A stretch of DNA of 64,000 nt, taken from contig NZ_CP045309.1 of the NCBI RefSeq assembly GCF_009671205.1, forward strand, positions 2,480,001-2,544,000, given 5' to 3'. Both the position numbers and the translations under genes were made by a program. Positions 8,131-16,735 of the stretch are shown here, piece by piece; position 1 is the stretch's first letter, and each line of letters opens with the position of its first letter. Origin of the DNA: Micromonospora terminaliae (GTDB taxonomy: Bacteria; Actinomycetota; Actinomycetes; Mycobacteriales; Micromonosporaceae). The notes beneath the pieces were generated by a model, which worked only from the letters and a program-made list of their open reading frames with translations, was not told the DNA's origin and ran no database searches.

Positions 8131-9645
8131 ATGGTCCACCTCAGACGGTCGGTGCTGCTGCTGGCGGCGCTGGCCACCACCCTGACGGTCGGCGCCTGCA
8201 CGGCCGACGGCGGCGCACAGCGCAGCGACTCGGCCCACGGGCCGGCCCGTGGGCAGCGCAGCGACGCGGCGCCCGGGGCCGCCCGCCCGGACGCCGACGC
8301 GCCCCGGTCCGGCGACGAGACCCGGGCCTCGGACGACCCGCTGTCCACCTTCGCCGTCGACGTCGACACCGCCTCCTACGGGTACGCCCGCCGGCTCATC
8401 CTGGACGGCCGGCTGCCGGAGCGCGGCACGGTCCGGCCGGAGGAGTTCGTCAACTCCTTCCGCCAGGACTACCCCCAGCCCGCCGGTGACGGCTTCGCCG
8501 TGCACGTCGACGGCGCCCGCCTGCCGGAGACCCACGAGGCCGGCGGTGACGAGCGGCTGCTGCGGGTCGGCCTCCAGACCCGCGCCCAGGACGAGCAGCG
8601 CCGCCCCGACGCGGCGCTCACCTTCGTGATCGACGTGTCGGGGTCGATGGGTGAGCCCGGCCGGCTCGACCTGGTCCGCGACGCCCTGCACACGCTGGTC
8701 GACCAGCTGCGCCCCACCGACTCCATCGCCGTGGTCGAGTTCAGCAACCGGGCCCGGGTGGTCCGGGAGATGACGCCGGTCGCCGACGCCCGCCCGCTGC
8801 ACTCGGCGATCGACTCCCTGCACACCCGGGACAGCACCAACCTGGAGGCCGGTCTGGTGCTCGGCTACCGGGTGGCCCGCGACGGCTTCCGCCCCGGCCG
8901 GACGAACCGGGTGATCGTGCTCTCCGACGGCCTGGCGAACACCGGCAGCACGGAGGCCGAACCGATCCTGCGCCGCGTACGCGCCGAGGCGGAGAAGCAG
9001 ATCGCCCTGCTCGGCGTGGGTGTCGGCAGCGACTACGGCGACGAGCTGATGGAGCAGTTGGCCGACCGGGGCGACGGCTTCGCGGTCTACGTCAGCGAGC
9101 GGGAGCAGGCCCGGGAGGTGTTCGTGCGGCAGCTGCCGGCGACGCTGAGCGTGCGGGCGCTGGACGCCAAGGTGCAGGTGAGCTTCGCGCCGCAGGCGGT
9201 GCGCTCCTACCGGCTGGTCGGCTACGACAACCGGGCGGTGGCCGACCAGGACTTCCGCGACGACCGGGTCGACGGCGGCGAGGTGGGCCCCGGGCACAGC
9301 GTCACGGCCCTGTACGCGGTCCGGCTCGCCGAGGGCGCGTCCCCCTCGGACCGGATCGCGCAGGTGCAGGTGCGCTGGACCGACCCGGTCGAGCGGACGC
9401 CGGCCGAGACGTACGGGTCGGTGACCGTCGCCGACGTCCAGGGCGGCTTCGCCGCGGCGTCGCCGCGGTTGCGGGCCTGCTACGCGGCGGCCTGGTTCGC
9501 CGAGACGCTGCGGGGTGCGGAGTCGGCCGGCCCGGTCCGGCTCGCCGACCTCGCGGCCATCGCCGACGGGGCGGCCGCCGCGACCGAGGACCCGGAGGTG
9601 CGGGACCTGGCGCGGGTGATCCGCTCGGCCGACGAGCTGCGCTGA
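8131..9645 (+). CDS. VWA-domain lipoprotein of the YfbK type
   Basis: 504 residues. A lipoprotein signal ends in the lipobox TVGAC with the lipidated Cys at 23, so the mature protein sits on the outer face of the membrane. The N-terminal YfbK-type region (STFAVDVDTASY) is followed by a von Willebrand factor A domain whose metal site DVSGSM lies near residue 168, and a C-terminal DUF3520-like region. Such proteins are thought to assemble envelope complexes by metal-dependent adhesion; the partner is unknown. GGAGG lies four to five bases before the ATG. It is transcribed alone. Confidence 0.85.
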   Translation: MVHLRRSVLLLAALATTLTVGACTADGGAQRSDSAHGPARGQRSDAAPGAARPDADAPRSGDETRASDDPLSTFAVDVDTASYGYARRLILDGRLPERGTVRPEEFVNSFRQDYPQPAGDGFAVHVDGARLPETHEAGGDERLLRVGLQTRAQDEQRRPDAALTFVIDVSGSMGEPGRLDLVRDALHTLVDQLRPTDSIAVVEFSNRARVVREMTPVADARPLHSAIDSLHTRDSTNLEAGLVLGYRVARDGFRPGRTNRVIVLSDGLANTGSTEAEPILRRVRAEAEKQIALLGVGVGSDYGDELMEQLADRGDGFAVYVSEREQAREVFVRQLPATLSVRALDAKVQVSFAPQAVRSYRLVGYDNRAVADQDFRDDRVDGGEVGPGHSVTALYAVRLAEGASPSDRIAQVQVRWTDPVERTPAETYGSVTVADVQGGFAAASPRLRACYAAAWFAETLRGAESAGPVRLADLAAIADGAAAATEDPEVRDLARVIRSADELR

Positions 9646-9663
9646 CCCGGGGCGGGCCGGGTC
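9644..9663. terminator. short hairpin between convergent genes
   Basis: GACCCGG (9644-9650) pairs with CCGGGTC (9657-9663) around a six-base loop. It starts inside the stop codon of the rightward VWA gene and precedes the stop of the leftward gene ending at 9670, so it may serve both. Confidence 0.45.
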
Positions 9664-9669
9664 GTCCGG

Positions 9670-10488
9670 TCAGCGGCGGGCGGGTTTCCGCTCCGGGGTC
9701 GGGCGCCCCCGCTCCGGGTCGACACCGACCTGCACGGCGACGGCCGGGTCCACGGCGAGCAGCGGGCGCGGCCCGAACAGGGCCATGGCGGTGAGCAGCT
9801 GCCCGGTGTCGCGCTCGCGCCAGGTCGGCCGCCGCTGCGGGTCCAGCTCGGCGTGCTCCCGGCGCTGCCGGCGCAGCAGGCGGCGGGCCGCCGCACCGGT
9901 CTCCGGCACCTCGCACAGCCACCAGCCGCCGAGGGCGGTGGCCAGGCAGCACAGGAGCAGGCCCGCCACGGAGGCCGGCCCGCCCGCGTTCCGCCCCTCG
10001 ACGGCGCTGTCGACCAGGCGGGTCACCCCGACCGCGGCGACCGCGAACAGCGGCACGGTGCCCAGCGCGACACGCCGCCGCTGGGCCGGGGTGAGCAGCC
10101 AGCCGTCCCGGACGAGCCGGCCGACCAGCCGGCGCAGCGCCCGGCCGACGCCGGGGTCGGCGAGCACGGCGGCCCACGTCTGCGGCCGGCGCAGCGCGGC
10201 GTGCAGGGCGCGGACCAGCGGGGCCGACCGGGGCGGCGGCGGGCCGTCCACCGACAGGGTGGCCAGCTCGCCGAGGCGTACCACGCCGGCGCGGTGCAGC
10301 GCGGCCACGGCCACCTGGCAGGCCAGCAGGGCCCGGTCGGTGAGGTAGGCCAGCTCGATCGGGTCCGGGGTGGCGCCCCGGGACCGCCGGCCGGTCAGCT
10401 CCCGCGCCGCCAGGGCGACGGCGAGAGCCACGGCGACCGCCCCCAGGTAGTCGAGGAGGAAGAGCGGTCCGCTGACACCCCAGAGCAT
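9670..10488 (-). CDS. TIGR04222-type membrane protein
   Basis: 272 residues from ATG at 10488. It opens with LWGVSGPLFLLDYL as a first membrane helix, followed by the family's IELAYLTDRALLACQVAVAAL region, a helical cytoplasmic stretch, and two further membrane segments near the middle (GTVPLFAVAAVG and SVAGLLLCCLATALGG). The C-terminus is charged and cytoplasmic. A GTG at 10527, touching the stop of the upstream gene, would add 13 residues; I prefer the ATG because family members start at the tryptophan-rich helix. The function of this actinobacterial family is unknown. Confidence 0.7.
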   Translation of the reverse strand: MLWGVSGPLFLLDYLGAVAVALAVALAARELTGRRSRGATPDPIELAYLTDRALLACQVAVAALHRAGVVRLGELATLSVDGPPPPRSAPLVRALHAALRRPQTWAAVLADPGVGRALRRLVGRLVRDGWLLTPAQRRRVALGTVPLFAVAAVGVTRLVDSAVEGRNAGGPASVAGLLLCCLATALGGWWLCEVPETGAAARRLLRRQRREHAELDPQRRPTWRERDTGQLLTAMALFGPRPLLAVDPAVAVQVGVDPERGRPTPERKPARR

Positions 10489-10527
10489 GGCGCCAAGTAT
10501 GGCCCGGCCGCCCCGGTGCCCCGGCAC

Positions 10528-12075
10528 TCAGGAGGCGTGCGTCACCTCGCTGTCCCAGATCTGCGACCAGGGACGGCGCAGGCCGCGGCAGACGAAGATC
10601 GGCTCGCCGTTCTCGTCGTTGTCCACGTCGACCCGCTGGTCGACCCGACCGGCCTCGGTGACCTCGGTGAACCAGGCGCGCAGACGGTCGGGCCTGTCCC
10701 AGCCGACCGCGATGACCAGGTCGGCGTCGTCGGCCGGGCGGCCGAACGAGGCCATGCTGTTGTGCCCGGAGTAGGCCCGGGGCAGGCCGCGGGCCGGGCC
10801 GTAGCGGGCCAGCGCCCCGGCCTCGCCGTAGTTGCCGGTGAGGACGACGGCCCGGGCCCGTTCCTCGGGCGGCAGGCCCCGGTGCACGGCGGCGACCGAG
10901 TCGGCGAACGCCGGCCAGCCGATGGTCTCGCCCGCGTCGTAGTTGGCGTCGACCACGATCCCCGGCAGCCCGTCGGCGGGCAGGGTGGGCAGCAGCAGGA
11001 CCGCGCTGCTGGCGACCATCAGGGCGGCGGCGGTGGCGAGCAGCGCCTGCCGCACCCGGGCCGCGCCACGCCGCGCCCAGTCGGCGGTGACGATCGCGCC
11101 GGCCGCGGCGAGCACGAGCAGCAGCGGGGCGTCGTAGTAGCCCTTGCCGCCGGCGAGCACGACGATCGCGAACGCCACGAGCCACGCCCAGCCGATCGCC
11201 CGGTACGCCGCCCAGGCGGGCCGGCGCAGCAGCGCCACCAGGCCGGCGACCCAGACCGGGGCGGCGAACGGGCTGATGATGGCCAGTTGGAGCAGTATCG
11301 CGTCGACCCGGCCGCTGTAGGAGCTGCCGCCGCCGGCGATCGACGACGCCACCACGAGCTGCGGGAAGCCGTGCGCGACCTGCCAGGCGACGTTGGGCAC
11401 CGCGAGCAGCACGGCGATGCCGGCGCCGGCCAGCACCCACCGGTCGCGCAGCAGCCGGCGCGGCCCGGCGATCAGCACCCCGGCCAGCAGGCCGACGCCG
11501 AGCAGCGCCGGCAGCAGCTTGTTGAGCATGCCCACGCCGAGCGCCAGGCCCAGGACGAGCGCCCAGCGGGTGTCGCCGGTGCGCAGCAGCCGCACCGCGC
11601 ACCAGGCGGCGACGAGCCAGACCAGCACGTCGACCGTGGTGGTGCTGAGCAGGTGACCGGGGGCCAGCACGATCCCGGACGCGGCGGCCAGCACCGCGGC
11701 GGCCAGCTGGACGCCCCGGCCGGCGCCGAACTCCCGGGCCAGCGCCGCGACCAGCAGCACCGACGCGCCGGCGATCAGCGCCGACGGGGTACGCAGCAGC
11801 ACCAGGTTGCCGGGCGCGACGGTGTCGGCCAGCCGGGCGAGCGCGGGCACGAGCGGGCCCTGGTCGACGTAGCCCCAGTCGAGGTGCCGGCCGCAGAGCA
11901 GGAAGTAGAGCTCGTCGCGGTGATAGCCGTAGCGGCCGGCGAGCAGCAGCAGCACGGCGGTGACGGCCCCGCCGACCAGCCAGGGCGCGGCGGTGCGCGG
12001 CCCGGGTGGCGGGGTCGTCGGCGCGGCGGACGCCCCGGCGTCGGGGCGGTCGAGGTCGGTGACGGGTTCGGCCAC
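10528..12075 (-). CDS. GT39-family (ArnT/PMT-like) glycosyltransferase, polytopic membrane protein
   Basis: 515 residues with about ten membrane helices. The signature RYGYHRDELYF near residue 50 supplies the acidic residue of PMT-type GT-C enzymes, with WGYVDQGPLVP just after it as in ArnT relatives. A soluble C-terminal region (from about 400) ends in FVCRGLRRPW. Such enzymes use polyprenyl-phosphate sugars to glycosylate lipids or proteins on the outer face of the membrane. The acceptor is unknown. Its stop lies close upstream of the TIGR04222 gene, so the two form an operon. Confidence 0.8.
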   Translation of the reverse strand: MAEPVTDLDRPDAGASAAPTTPPPGPRTAAPWLVGGAVTAVLLLLAGRYGYHRDELYFLLCGRHLDWGYVDQGPLVPALARLADTVAPGNLVLLRTPSALIAGASVLLVAALAREFGAGRGVQLAAAVLAAASGIVLAPGHLLSTTTVDVLVWLVAAWCAVRLLRTGDTRWALVLGLALGVGMLNKLLPALLGVGLLAGVLIAGPRRLLRDRWVLAGAGIAVLLAVPNVAWQVAHGFPQLVVASSIAGGGSSYSGRVDAILLQLAIISPFAAPVWVAGLVALLRRPAWAAYRAIGWAWLVAFAIVVLAGGKGYYDAPLLLVLAAAGAIVTADWARRGAARVRQALLATAAALMVASSAVLLLPTLPADGLPGIVVDANYDAGETIGWPAFADSVAAVHRGLPPEERARAVVLTGNYGEAGALARYGPARGLPRAYSGHNSMASFGRPADDADLVIAVGWDRPDRLRAWFTEVTEAGRVDQRVDVDNDENGEPIFVCRGLRRPWSQIWDSEVTHAS

Positions 12076-12164
12076 CCGTCCATGATGGTCCGTCCGGGCA
12101 ACCGCGCGCTGCCCCGCGCCGCCGGGGTTTCCCGTGCACGGCGCGGGCGGGCGAGGATGGACCG

Positions 12165-12560
12165 ATGAGCACTGAGCCGATCGAGCTGGCCGCCGCCCTG
12201 GCGCGCTTCGACCAGCTGTGGAGTCCGCGCATCGTCACCACCGTCAACGACTACGACGTCCGGATCGCCAAGGTGGCGGGGGAGCACGTCTGGCACGCCC
12301 ACGACCACACCGACGAGTTCTTCCTGGTGCTCGACGGCGAGCTGCGCATCGCCCTGCGCGACGGCGCGGACGGCGCGGAACGCGAGGTGGTGCTGCCGCG
12401 TGGCGCCGTGTTCGTGGTGCCGCGCGGGGTGGAGCACCGGCCGTCCGCGCCGGACGGCGCGTCGATCCTCATGTTCGAGCCGTCCGGCACGTCCAGCGTG
12501 GGGGAGCGGCACGACGAGGTGCCCGGGCACGTGGACGCCACCACCGGGCACCGGCTCTAG
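12165..12560 (+). CDS. cupin-domain protein
   Basis: 131 residues, a single cupin barrel. The metal-binding motif 1 is visible as WHAHDHTDEFFLVLDGEL at about residues 43-60, and motif 2 lies around VPRGVEHRPSAP. Small cupins of this kind act as isomerases, dioxygenases or sensors; the sequence does not say which. It is divergent from the GT39 gene and convergent with the MFS gene that follows. Confidence 0.85.
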   Translation: MSTEPIELAAALARFDQLWSPRIVTTVNDYDVRIAKVAGEHVWHAHDHTDEFFLVLDGELRIALRDGADGAEREVVLPRGAVFVVPRGVEHRPSAPDGASILMFEPSGTSSVGERHDEVPGHVDATTGHRL

Positions 12561-12572
12561 CGCCGGCCCGCC

Positions 12573-13808
12573 TCAGCGTCCGGCCGGCGCGGGCTCCGCG
12601 ACGGCCGGCGGGGCCGGGGCCGGCCAGCCCAGCCGGCGTACGCCCGGGACGGCCGCCGTCCCGACGCAGGCCACCAGGACCAGCGCCCCGGCCACCGCGA
12701 GGGGGACCGGGGCGCCCCACTCCCCGGCGGCGAGCGGGGCCAGGGCGTACCCGAGCGGCATGGCGCCCAGCGACATGAGCCAGTCGTACGAGGTGACCCG
12801 GGCGAGCACCTCGGGCGGAAACTGGCCCTGCACCACGGTCTCCCACACGGGGTTGAGGAAGCCGAGGGCGACCAGCGCGAGGCAGTAGGCGGTGATGGTC
12901 ACCGGGGCGGGCGCGGCGGCGGCGAGCAGCAGCAGGGGCGCCGCGTAGGCGGCGAGGGCCAGGTTGCCCAGCAGCACCGGCCGGCGGGGGCGGGCCCGGG
13001 CGGCGAGCAGTGACCCGGCCAGCAGGCCGATCGCGCCGGCCTGCTGGAGCAGCACCCAGACGCCCTCGCCGCCGAGGTGGTGCACGGCGACCACCGGGCC
13101 GAGGGTGAGCAGCACCGCGGCGGCGCCGTTCCAGACGCCGTGGGCGAGCAGGCTGCTCCAGTACCAGTCGCGGGCCCGGACCTCGCGCCAGCCGAACACC
13201 AGGTCGGCGCGCAGCGACCGGTGCGGGACGGGCACGTGCCGCACCCGGATGACGGCCAGCAGCGCGGCGCTGACCGCGAACGAGGCGGCGTCCAGCACGA
13301 ACGCCCAGCCCGGCCCCGCGGTCCAGATCAGCAGCCCGGCCAGCGCCGGCCCGGCCAGCCGGCTGGCGTTGCCGGTGGCGCCCATCAGCGCGTTGGCCCG
13401 CTGCCGGCCGTCGGCGTCGACGGTGCCGGCGACCAGCGGGGACGAGGTGGGCATGGCGAACGCCGATGCCGCGCCGCCTACGGCGCTGGCCACCGCGAGG
13501 TGGGCCAGGGTGGGCGCGCCGCCGAGCAGTTCGGCGCCGACGACCAGTTGGGCGGCGCAGCGCACCAGGTCGGTGCCGAGGGCGACGCGCCGGGCGTCGA
13601 AGCGGTCGGCGACGACGCCGCCGAGGGGAAGCAGCAGCAGCCGGGGCACCATCGCGCAGGCCAGCACCACGGCGAGGGCGGTGGTGGAGCCGGTGGCTCG
13701 CAGCACGGCCAGCGCCAGTGCGGTGGGCACCACGGCGTCGCCGAGCGCGGAGACGGTGCGGCCGAGGAAGAGCAGGCGGAAGGCGCGGAGCCGGAGGGGA
13801 TGTGTCAC
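12573..13808 (-). CDS. MFS exporter under MarR control
   Basis: 411 residues, about 12 membrane helices, with the MFS motif A region at GGVVADRFDARR between helices 2 and 3. It resembles the drug-exporter branch that starts RAFRLLFLGRTVSALGDAV. I chose GTG at 13808. A TTG at 13844 lies inside the operator and would add 12 polar residues that fit no family member. The paired palindromes just upstream and the divergent MarR gene indicate repression lifted by a small-molecule ligand. Confidence 0.82.
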   Translation of the reverse strand: MTHPLRLRAFRLLFLGRTVSALGDAVVPTALALAVLRATGSTTALAVVLACAMVPRLLLLPLGGVVADRFDARRVALGTDLVRCAAQLVVGAELLGGAPTLAHLAVASAVGGAASAFAMPTSSPLVAGTVDADGRQRANALMGATGNASRLAGPALAGLLIWTAGPGWAFVLDAASFAVSAALLAVIRVRHVPVPHRSLRADLVFGWREVRARDWYWSSLLAHGVWNGAAAVLLTLGPVVAVHHLGGEGVWVLLQQAGAIGLLAGSLLAARARPRRPVLLGNLALAAYAAPLLLLAAAAPAPVTITAYCLALVALGFLNPVWETVVQGQFPPEVLARVTSYDWLMSLGAMPLGYALAPLAAGEWGAPVPLAVAGALVLVACVGTAAVPGVRRLGWPAPAPPAVAEPAPAGR

Positions 13809-13828
13809 CTTGGCAGAGTAATTCGACA

Positions 13829-13858
13829 CCGAATATTTCGGCAACGAATATTTCGTTG
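13829..13858. promoter_or_regulatory. two adjacent MarR-type operators
   Basis: CCGAATATTTCGG (13829-13841) and CAACGAATATTTCGTTG (13842-13858) are palindromes with the same core CGAA-TAT-TTCG. Their centres lie 15 bases apart, between the divergent MFS and MarR genes. The pair would let one regulator control both promoters, including its own. Confidence 0.85.
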
Positions 13859-13876
13859 TCGGCGTATCGTGGTCGG

Positions 13877-14380
13877 GTGAGCGACCGCGACGCCGTCGAC
13901 CAGCACGTCGAACGCTGGCTGCCCGTGGTGCCCGACCTCGACCCCGATGTCGAGGGGGCGGTCGTCCGGATGTCCCTGCTCACCCGGCACCTGCGCGAGG
14001 TGAAGGACCGGGCGCTGGCCGCGCTCGACCTCCAGGAGAAGGAGTACGGCACCCTGCACGCCCTCGCCGGCCGGGGCGGCCGGGCCGCGCCCTCGGAGAT
14101 CGCCGGCGACCTGCGGATGGCGCCCGCCTCGATCACGGCGCGGGTGGACGCGCTGATCCGCCGGGGCTTCGTGCAGCGGATCCCGTCCGAGGTGGACCGC
14201 CGCCGGATCGACGTGGAGCTCACCGACGCCGGCCGGGCCGCGTGGCGGCGCGCCATGGGGGTGGTGGGTGACGAGGAGCAGCGGGTCCTCGGCGTGCTCA
14301 CCGCGCAGGAGCGGCGGGTCCTGGCCGACCTGCTCCGCCGGGTCACCCTGGCGGCCGGGTCACCGCCCGGCCGGATCTGA
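13877..14380 (+). CDS. MarR-family transcriptional regulator
   Basis: 167 residues from GTG at 13877. The winged helix-turn-helix runs over about residues 55-125: the recognition helix is in MAPASITARVDALIRRGFV and the wing in DRRRIDVELTDAG, both typical of MarR. Flanking helices form the dimer interface. It lies 18 bases after the paired operators and diverges from the MFS exporter, so it most likely represses both genes until a ligand binds. Confidence 0.88.
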   Translation: MSDRDAVDQHVERWLPVVPDLDPDVEGAVVRMSLLTRHLREVKDRALAALDLQEKEYGTLHALAGRGGRAAPSEIAGDLRMAPASITARVDALIRRGFVQRIPSEVDRRRIDVELTDAGRAAWRRAMGVVGDEEQRVLGVLTAQERRVLADLLRRVTLAAGSPPGRI

Positions 14381-14449
14381 GCGCTCGGACTGTCGGTGGG
14401 CGGGGCTAGGTTGGTCGTCGACCAGCCGACGGCCGTCCTGGGAGGCGCC

Positions 14450-15016
14450 ATGAGCACACTCGTCGACCGACCGCACACCGCCCTGCTCGTCATCGACGTG
14501 CAGAACGGCGTCGTGCAGCACGCCCACGACCGCGACCGGGTGATCGGCAACATCGCCACCCTCGTGGACCGGGCCCGCGCGGCCGGTGTCGAGGTGGTCT
14601 GGGTGCAGCACCGCAGCGAGGAGCTGCCCACGGGCAGCGAGCAGTGGCAGTACGTGCCCGAGCTGGTGCGCCGCGACGGCGAGGCGCTGGTGCACAAGGC
14701 CTGGGGCGACTCCTTCGAGGAGACCGACCTGGAGTCCGTCCTCGCCACGCGGGGCGTCAGCCGGCTCGTCGTGACCGGCGCGCAGACCGACGCGTGCATC
14801 CGCTCGACGCTGCACGGCGCCATCACCCGCGGTTACGACGCGACGCTGGTCGCCGACGCGCACACCACCGAGGACCTCTCGGCCTACGGCGCCCCGCCGC
14901 CCGAGCAGGTCATCGCCCACACCAACCTCTACTGGCGCTTCCACTCCGCGCCCGGGCGCACCGCCGGCACGGTCGACACCGCCGACGTCGACTTCGCCGC
15001 GCGCGTCCCCGCCTGA
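14450..15016 (+). CDS. isochorismatase-like cysteine hydrolase
   Basis: 188 residues, ATG at 14450 with GGAGG four bases upstream. The catalytic triad of the family is visible: Asp in LLVIDVQNGV, Lys in VHKAWGD and the nucleophile Cys in TGAQTDACIRST. The cis-peptide region precedes the Cys, as expected. Such enzymes hydrolyse amides or nicotinamide-like substrates; true isochorismatases lack the Cys, so an amidase is more likely. It appears to be a single-gene unit. Confidence 0.85.
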   Translation: MSTLVDRPHTALLVIDVQNGVVQHAHDRDRVIGNIATLVDRARAAGVEVVWVQHRSEELPTGSEQWQYVPELVRRDGEALVHKAWGDSFEETDLESVLATRGVSRLVVTGAQTDACIRSTLHGAITRGYDATLVADAHTTEDLSAYGAPPPEQVIAHTNLYWRFHSAPGRTAGTVDTADVDFAARVPA

Positions 15017-15163
15017 GCCGCGCCGCCGACGCCGGCCCCTTCGCCGGCCGACGTCGCCTCTGGCGGACAACCACGGCGGGCCGGCCGTGCGATGAATCGC
15101 GACCGGTCGGCCCGGCGGAAAACCCGTGGCCGCCCGGTGGCGGGCGCTGGCAGGCTGCCCGTC

Positions 15164-15685
15164 ATGAGTGCACAGGCCCTCGCGGGGGCGCTCGCCGACG
15201 AGCGCCGCCGCGCCGTGTTCGGCGCGATCGTGCTCGGCGCCGGGGACCTTCCCGCCGTCGTGTCCCGCACCGGGCTGTCCGCCCGGGACGCCGCCACCGC
15301 GGTTCGCCGGCTCACCGACGTCGGTGTGCTGACCGACGACGGGGCCGGGCTGCGGGTCGACGGCGAGCGGCTGCGGGACTTCGCGCGCGCCGGTGGCCCG
15401 CCCGCGCCGGCGCCCGCGGCGGACCCCCGGGAGACGATCCTGCGCACCTTCCTGCGGGACGGCACGCTGACCCGGTTGCCCGCTCAGCGGGGCCGGCGCC
15501 GGGTGCTGCTGGAGCACATCACCGAGCGCTCCTTCGAGCCGGGCGTGCGCTATCCGGAACGGGCCGTCGACGACGCGCTGCGCCGCTGGTGCGAGGGCGG
15601 CGAGGCCGACCACGTGACGCTGCGCCGCTACCTGATCGACGACCTGCTGCTCACGCGGGACCACGGCGTCTACTGGCGACCCTGA
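15164..15685 (+). CDS. HTH plus DUF2087 protein
   Basis: 173 residues from ATG at 15164; a longer frame from 15092 adds basic residues that look non-coding. Residues 1-70 resemble an ArsR-like winged helix (LAGALADERRRAVFGAIVLG, then LSARDAATAVRRLTDVGVL). The C-terminal half matches DUF2087, with LLEHITERSFEPGVRYPE and HVTLRRYLIDDLLLTRD before the final YWR. DUF2087 regions are often attached to regulators. The target is unknown. Confidence 0.78.
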   Translation: MSAQALAGALADERRRAVFGAIVLGAGDLPAVVSRTGLSARDAATAVRRLTDVGVLTDDGAGLRVDGERLRDFARAGGPPAPAPAADPRETILRTFLRDGTLTRLPAQRGRRRVLLEHITERSFEPGVRYPERAVDDALRRWCEGGEADHVTLRRYLIDDLLLTRDHGVYWRP

Positions 15686-15724
15686 GCGGCGAAAAGCCGT
15701 TGACCGGCCGGTGAGGATCAAGCG

Positions 15725-16234
15725 GTGAGCACCTGGACCAGCCACTGCACCGCCCCCGACTCGGCCGACGCGCGGGTCATGCTGCGCGAGTACCTGGCCG
15801 AGACGGTCCGCCGCTGGCACGGCCGGCCCGAGCGGCCGGGTGAGGTGAGCGCCGCCCTCGAGGAGTCGCCGAGCGACGACCTGTCCCCACCCACCGGGTT
15901 GCTCCTGCTGGCCCGCCGCGACGGGCACCTGGCCGGTTGCGCGGGGCTGCGCTGGCGGCCGGGCTGGGCGGAGCTGACCCGGGTCTACGTCCGCCCGGCG
16001 CACCGCGGCGCCGGCGGCGGCGCGGCGCTGCTCGCCGCCGTCGAGCCGTACGCGCGGGACGCCGGGCTGGACCGGATCCGGCTGGACACCCGCAGCGACC
16101 TCGTGGAGGCACGCGCCCTGTACGCGCGGCACGGCTACCGGGAGATTCCTGCCTTCAACGCCGACCGGTACGCCCAGCACTGGTTCGAGAAGCTGCTGCC
16201 GGCCCGGGTTGACGACGCGCTCCCAGCGCGCTAA
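15725..16234 (+). CDS. GNAT-family N-acetyltransferase
   Basis: 169 residues from GTG at 15725. The acetyl-CoA loop is visible as VRPAHRGAGGGAALL (motif A, R/Q-x-x-G-x-G/A form), followed by helix and strand LDRIRLDTRSDL and the C-terminal ARALYARHGYREI. This is the typical single GNAT domain. The substrate cannot be inferred. The gene stops 16 bases before the HAIR box of hsp20. Confidence 0.85.
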   Translation: MSTWTSHCTAPDSADARVMLREYLAETVRRWHGRPERPGEVSAALEESPSDDLSPPTGLLLLARRDGHLAGCAGLRWRPGWAELTRVYVRPAHRGAGGGAALLAAVEPYARDAGLDRIRLDTRSDLVEARALYARHGYREIPAFNADRYAQHWFEKLLPARVDDALPAR

Positions 16235-16250
16235 AAAAAGAAATCGAGAA

Positions 16251-16271
16251 CTTGAGTCACCTCGACTCAAC
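16251..16271 (+). promoter_or_regulatory. HAIR element, HspR binding site
   Basis: CTTGAGT, seven bases, then ACTCAAC: this differs at one base from the known HAIR consensus CTTGAGT-N7-ACTCAAG. A TTGACA (16272-16277) follows directly and could serve as a -35. It lies 38 bases before hsp20, so hsp20 is expected to be repressed by HspR and induced by heat. Confidence 0.88.
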
Positions 16272-16309
16272 TTGACACCTTCGGCCAGGAGAACCGAGGA
16301 GGCACGGCC

Positions 16310-16735
16310 ATGTTGATGCGTACCGACCCGTTCCGTGAGATCGACCGGCTCGCCGAGCAGTTCTTCGGCACCACGGCCCGTCCGGCGGTCATGCACCTCG
16401 ACGCCTACCGCGACGGCGATTTCTTCCACGCCGCCTTCGACCTGCCCGGCGTCGACCCGGACAGCATCGACTGCACGGTGGAGCGCAACGTGCTGACCGT
16501 CCGCGCCGAGCGCCGGCGGCCGGACGGCGACAACGTCGAGCTGGTGGCGGCCGAGCGGCCGATGGGCACCTTCACCCGGCAGCTCTTCCTGGGTGACACC
16601 CTCGACACCGACAAGCTGGAGGCCGGCTACGAGAACGGCGTGCTGACCCTGCGCATCCCGATCTCGGAGCGGGCCAAGCCCCGCCGGATCGCGGTCACCG
16701 CAGCGAGCAACGGCCGCCGCGAGATCAGCGCCTGA
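16310..16735 (+). CDS. Hsp20 / alpha-crystallin family small heat-shock protein
   Basis: 141 residues, of the Hsp18 type common in actinomycetes. A short N-terminal arm (DPFREIDRLAEQFFG) is followed by the alpha-crystallin domain over about residues 25-128, with the family's GVDPDSIDCTVERNVLTVRAER and the A-x-Y-x-N-G-V-L signature (EAGYENGVLTLRIP). These proteins hold unfolding proteins as oligomeric ATP-independent chaperones. GAGGAGG lies before the ATG. The final codons form the first unit of a repeat array. Confidence 0.93.
   Translation: MLMRTDPFREIDRLAEQFFGTTARPAVMHLDAYRDGDFFHAAFDLPGVDPDSIDCTVERNVLTVRAERRRPDGDNVELVAAERPMGTFTRQLFLGDTLDTDKLEAGYENGVLTLRIPISERAKPRRIAVTAASNGRREISA

Noticed and set aside
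9853..12168. 771-residue plus-strand frame opposite the TIGR04222 and GT39 genes
   Set aside because: Low-complexity Gln/Arg/Gly/His composition without motifs; the minus strand encodes recognisable membrane proteins.
16235..16309. CIRCE element for HrcA upstream of hsp20
   Set aside because: The inverted repeat has the HAIR sequence and seven-base spacing, not the TTAGCACTC arms of CIRCE.
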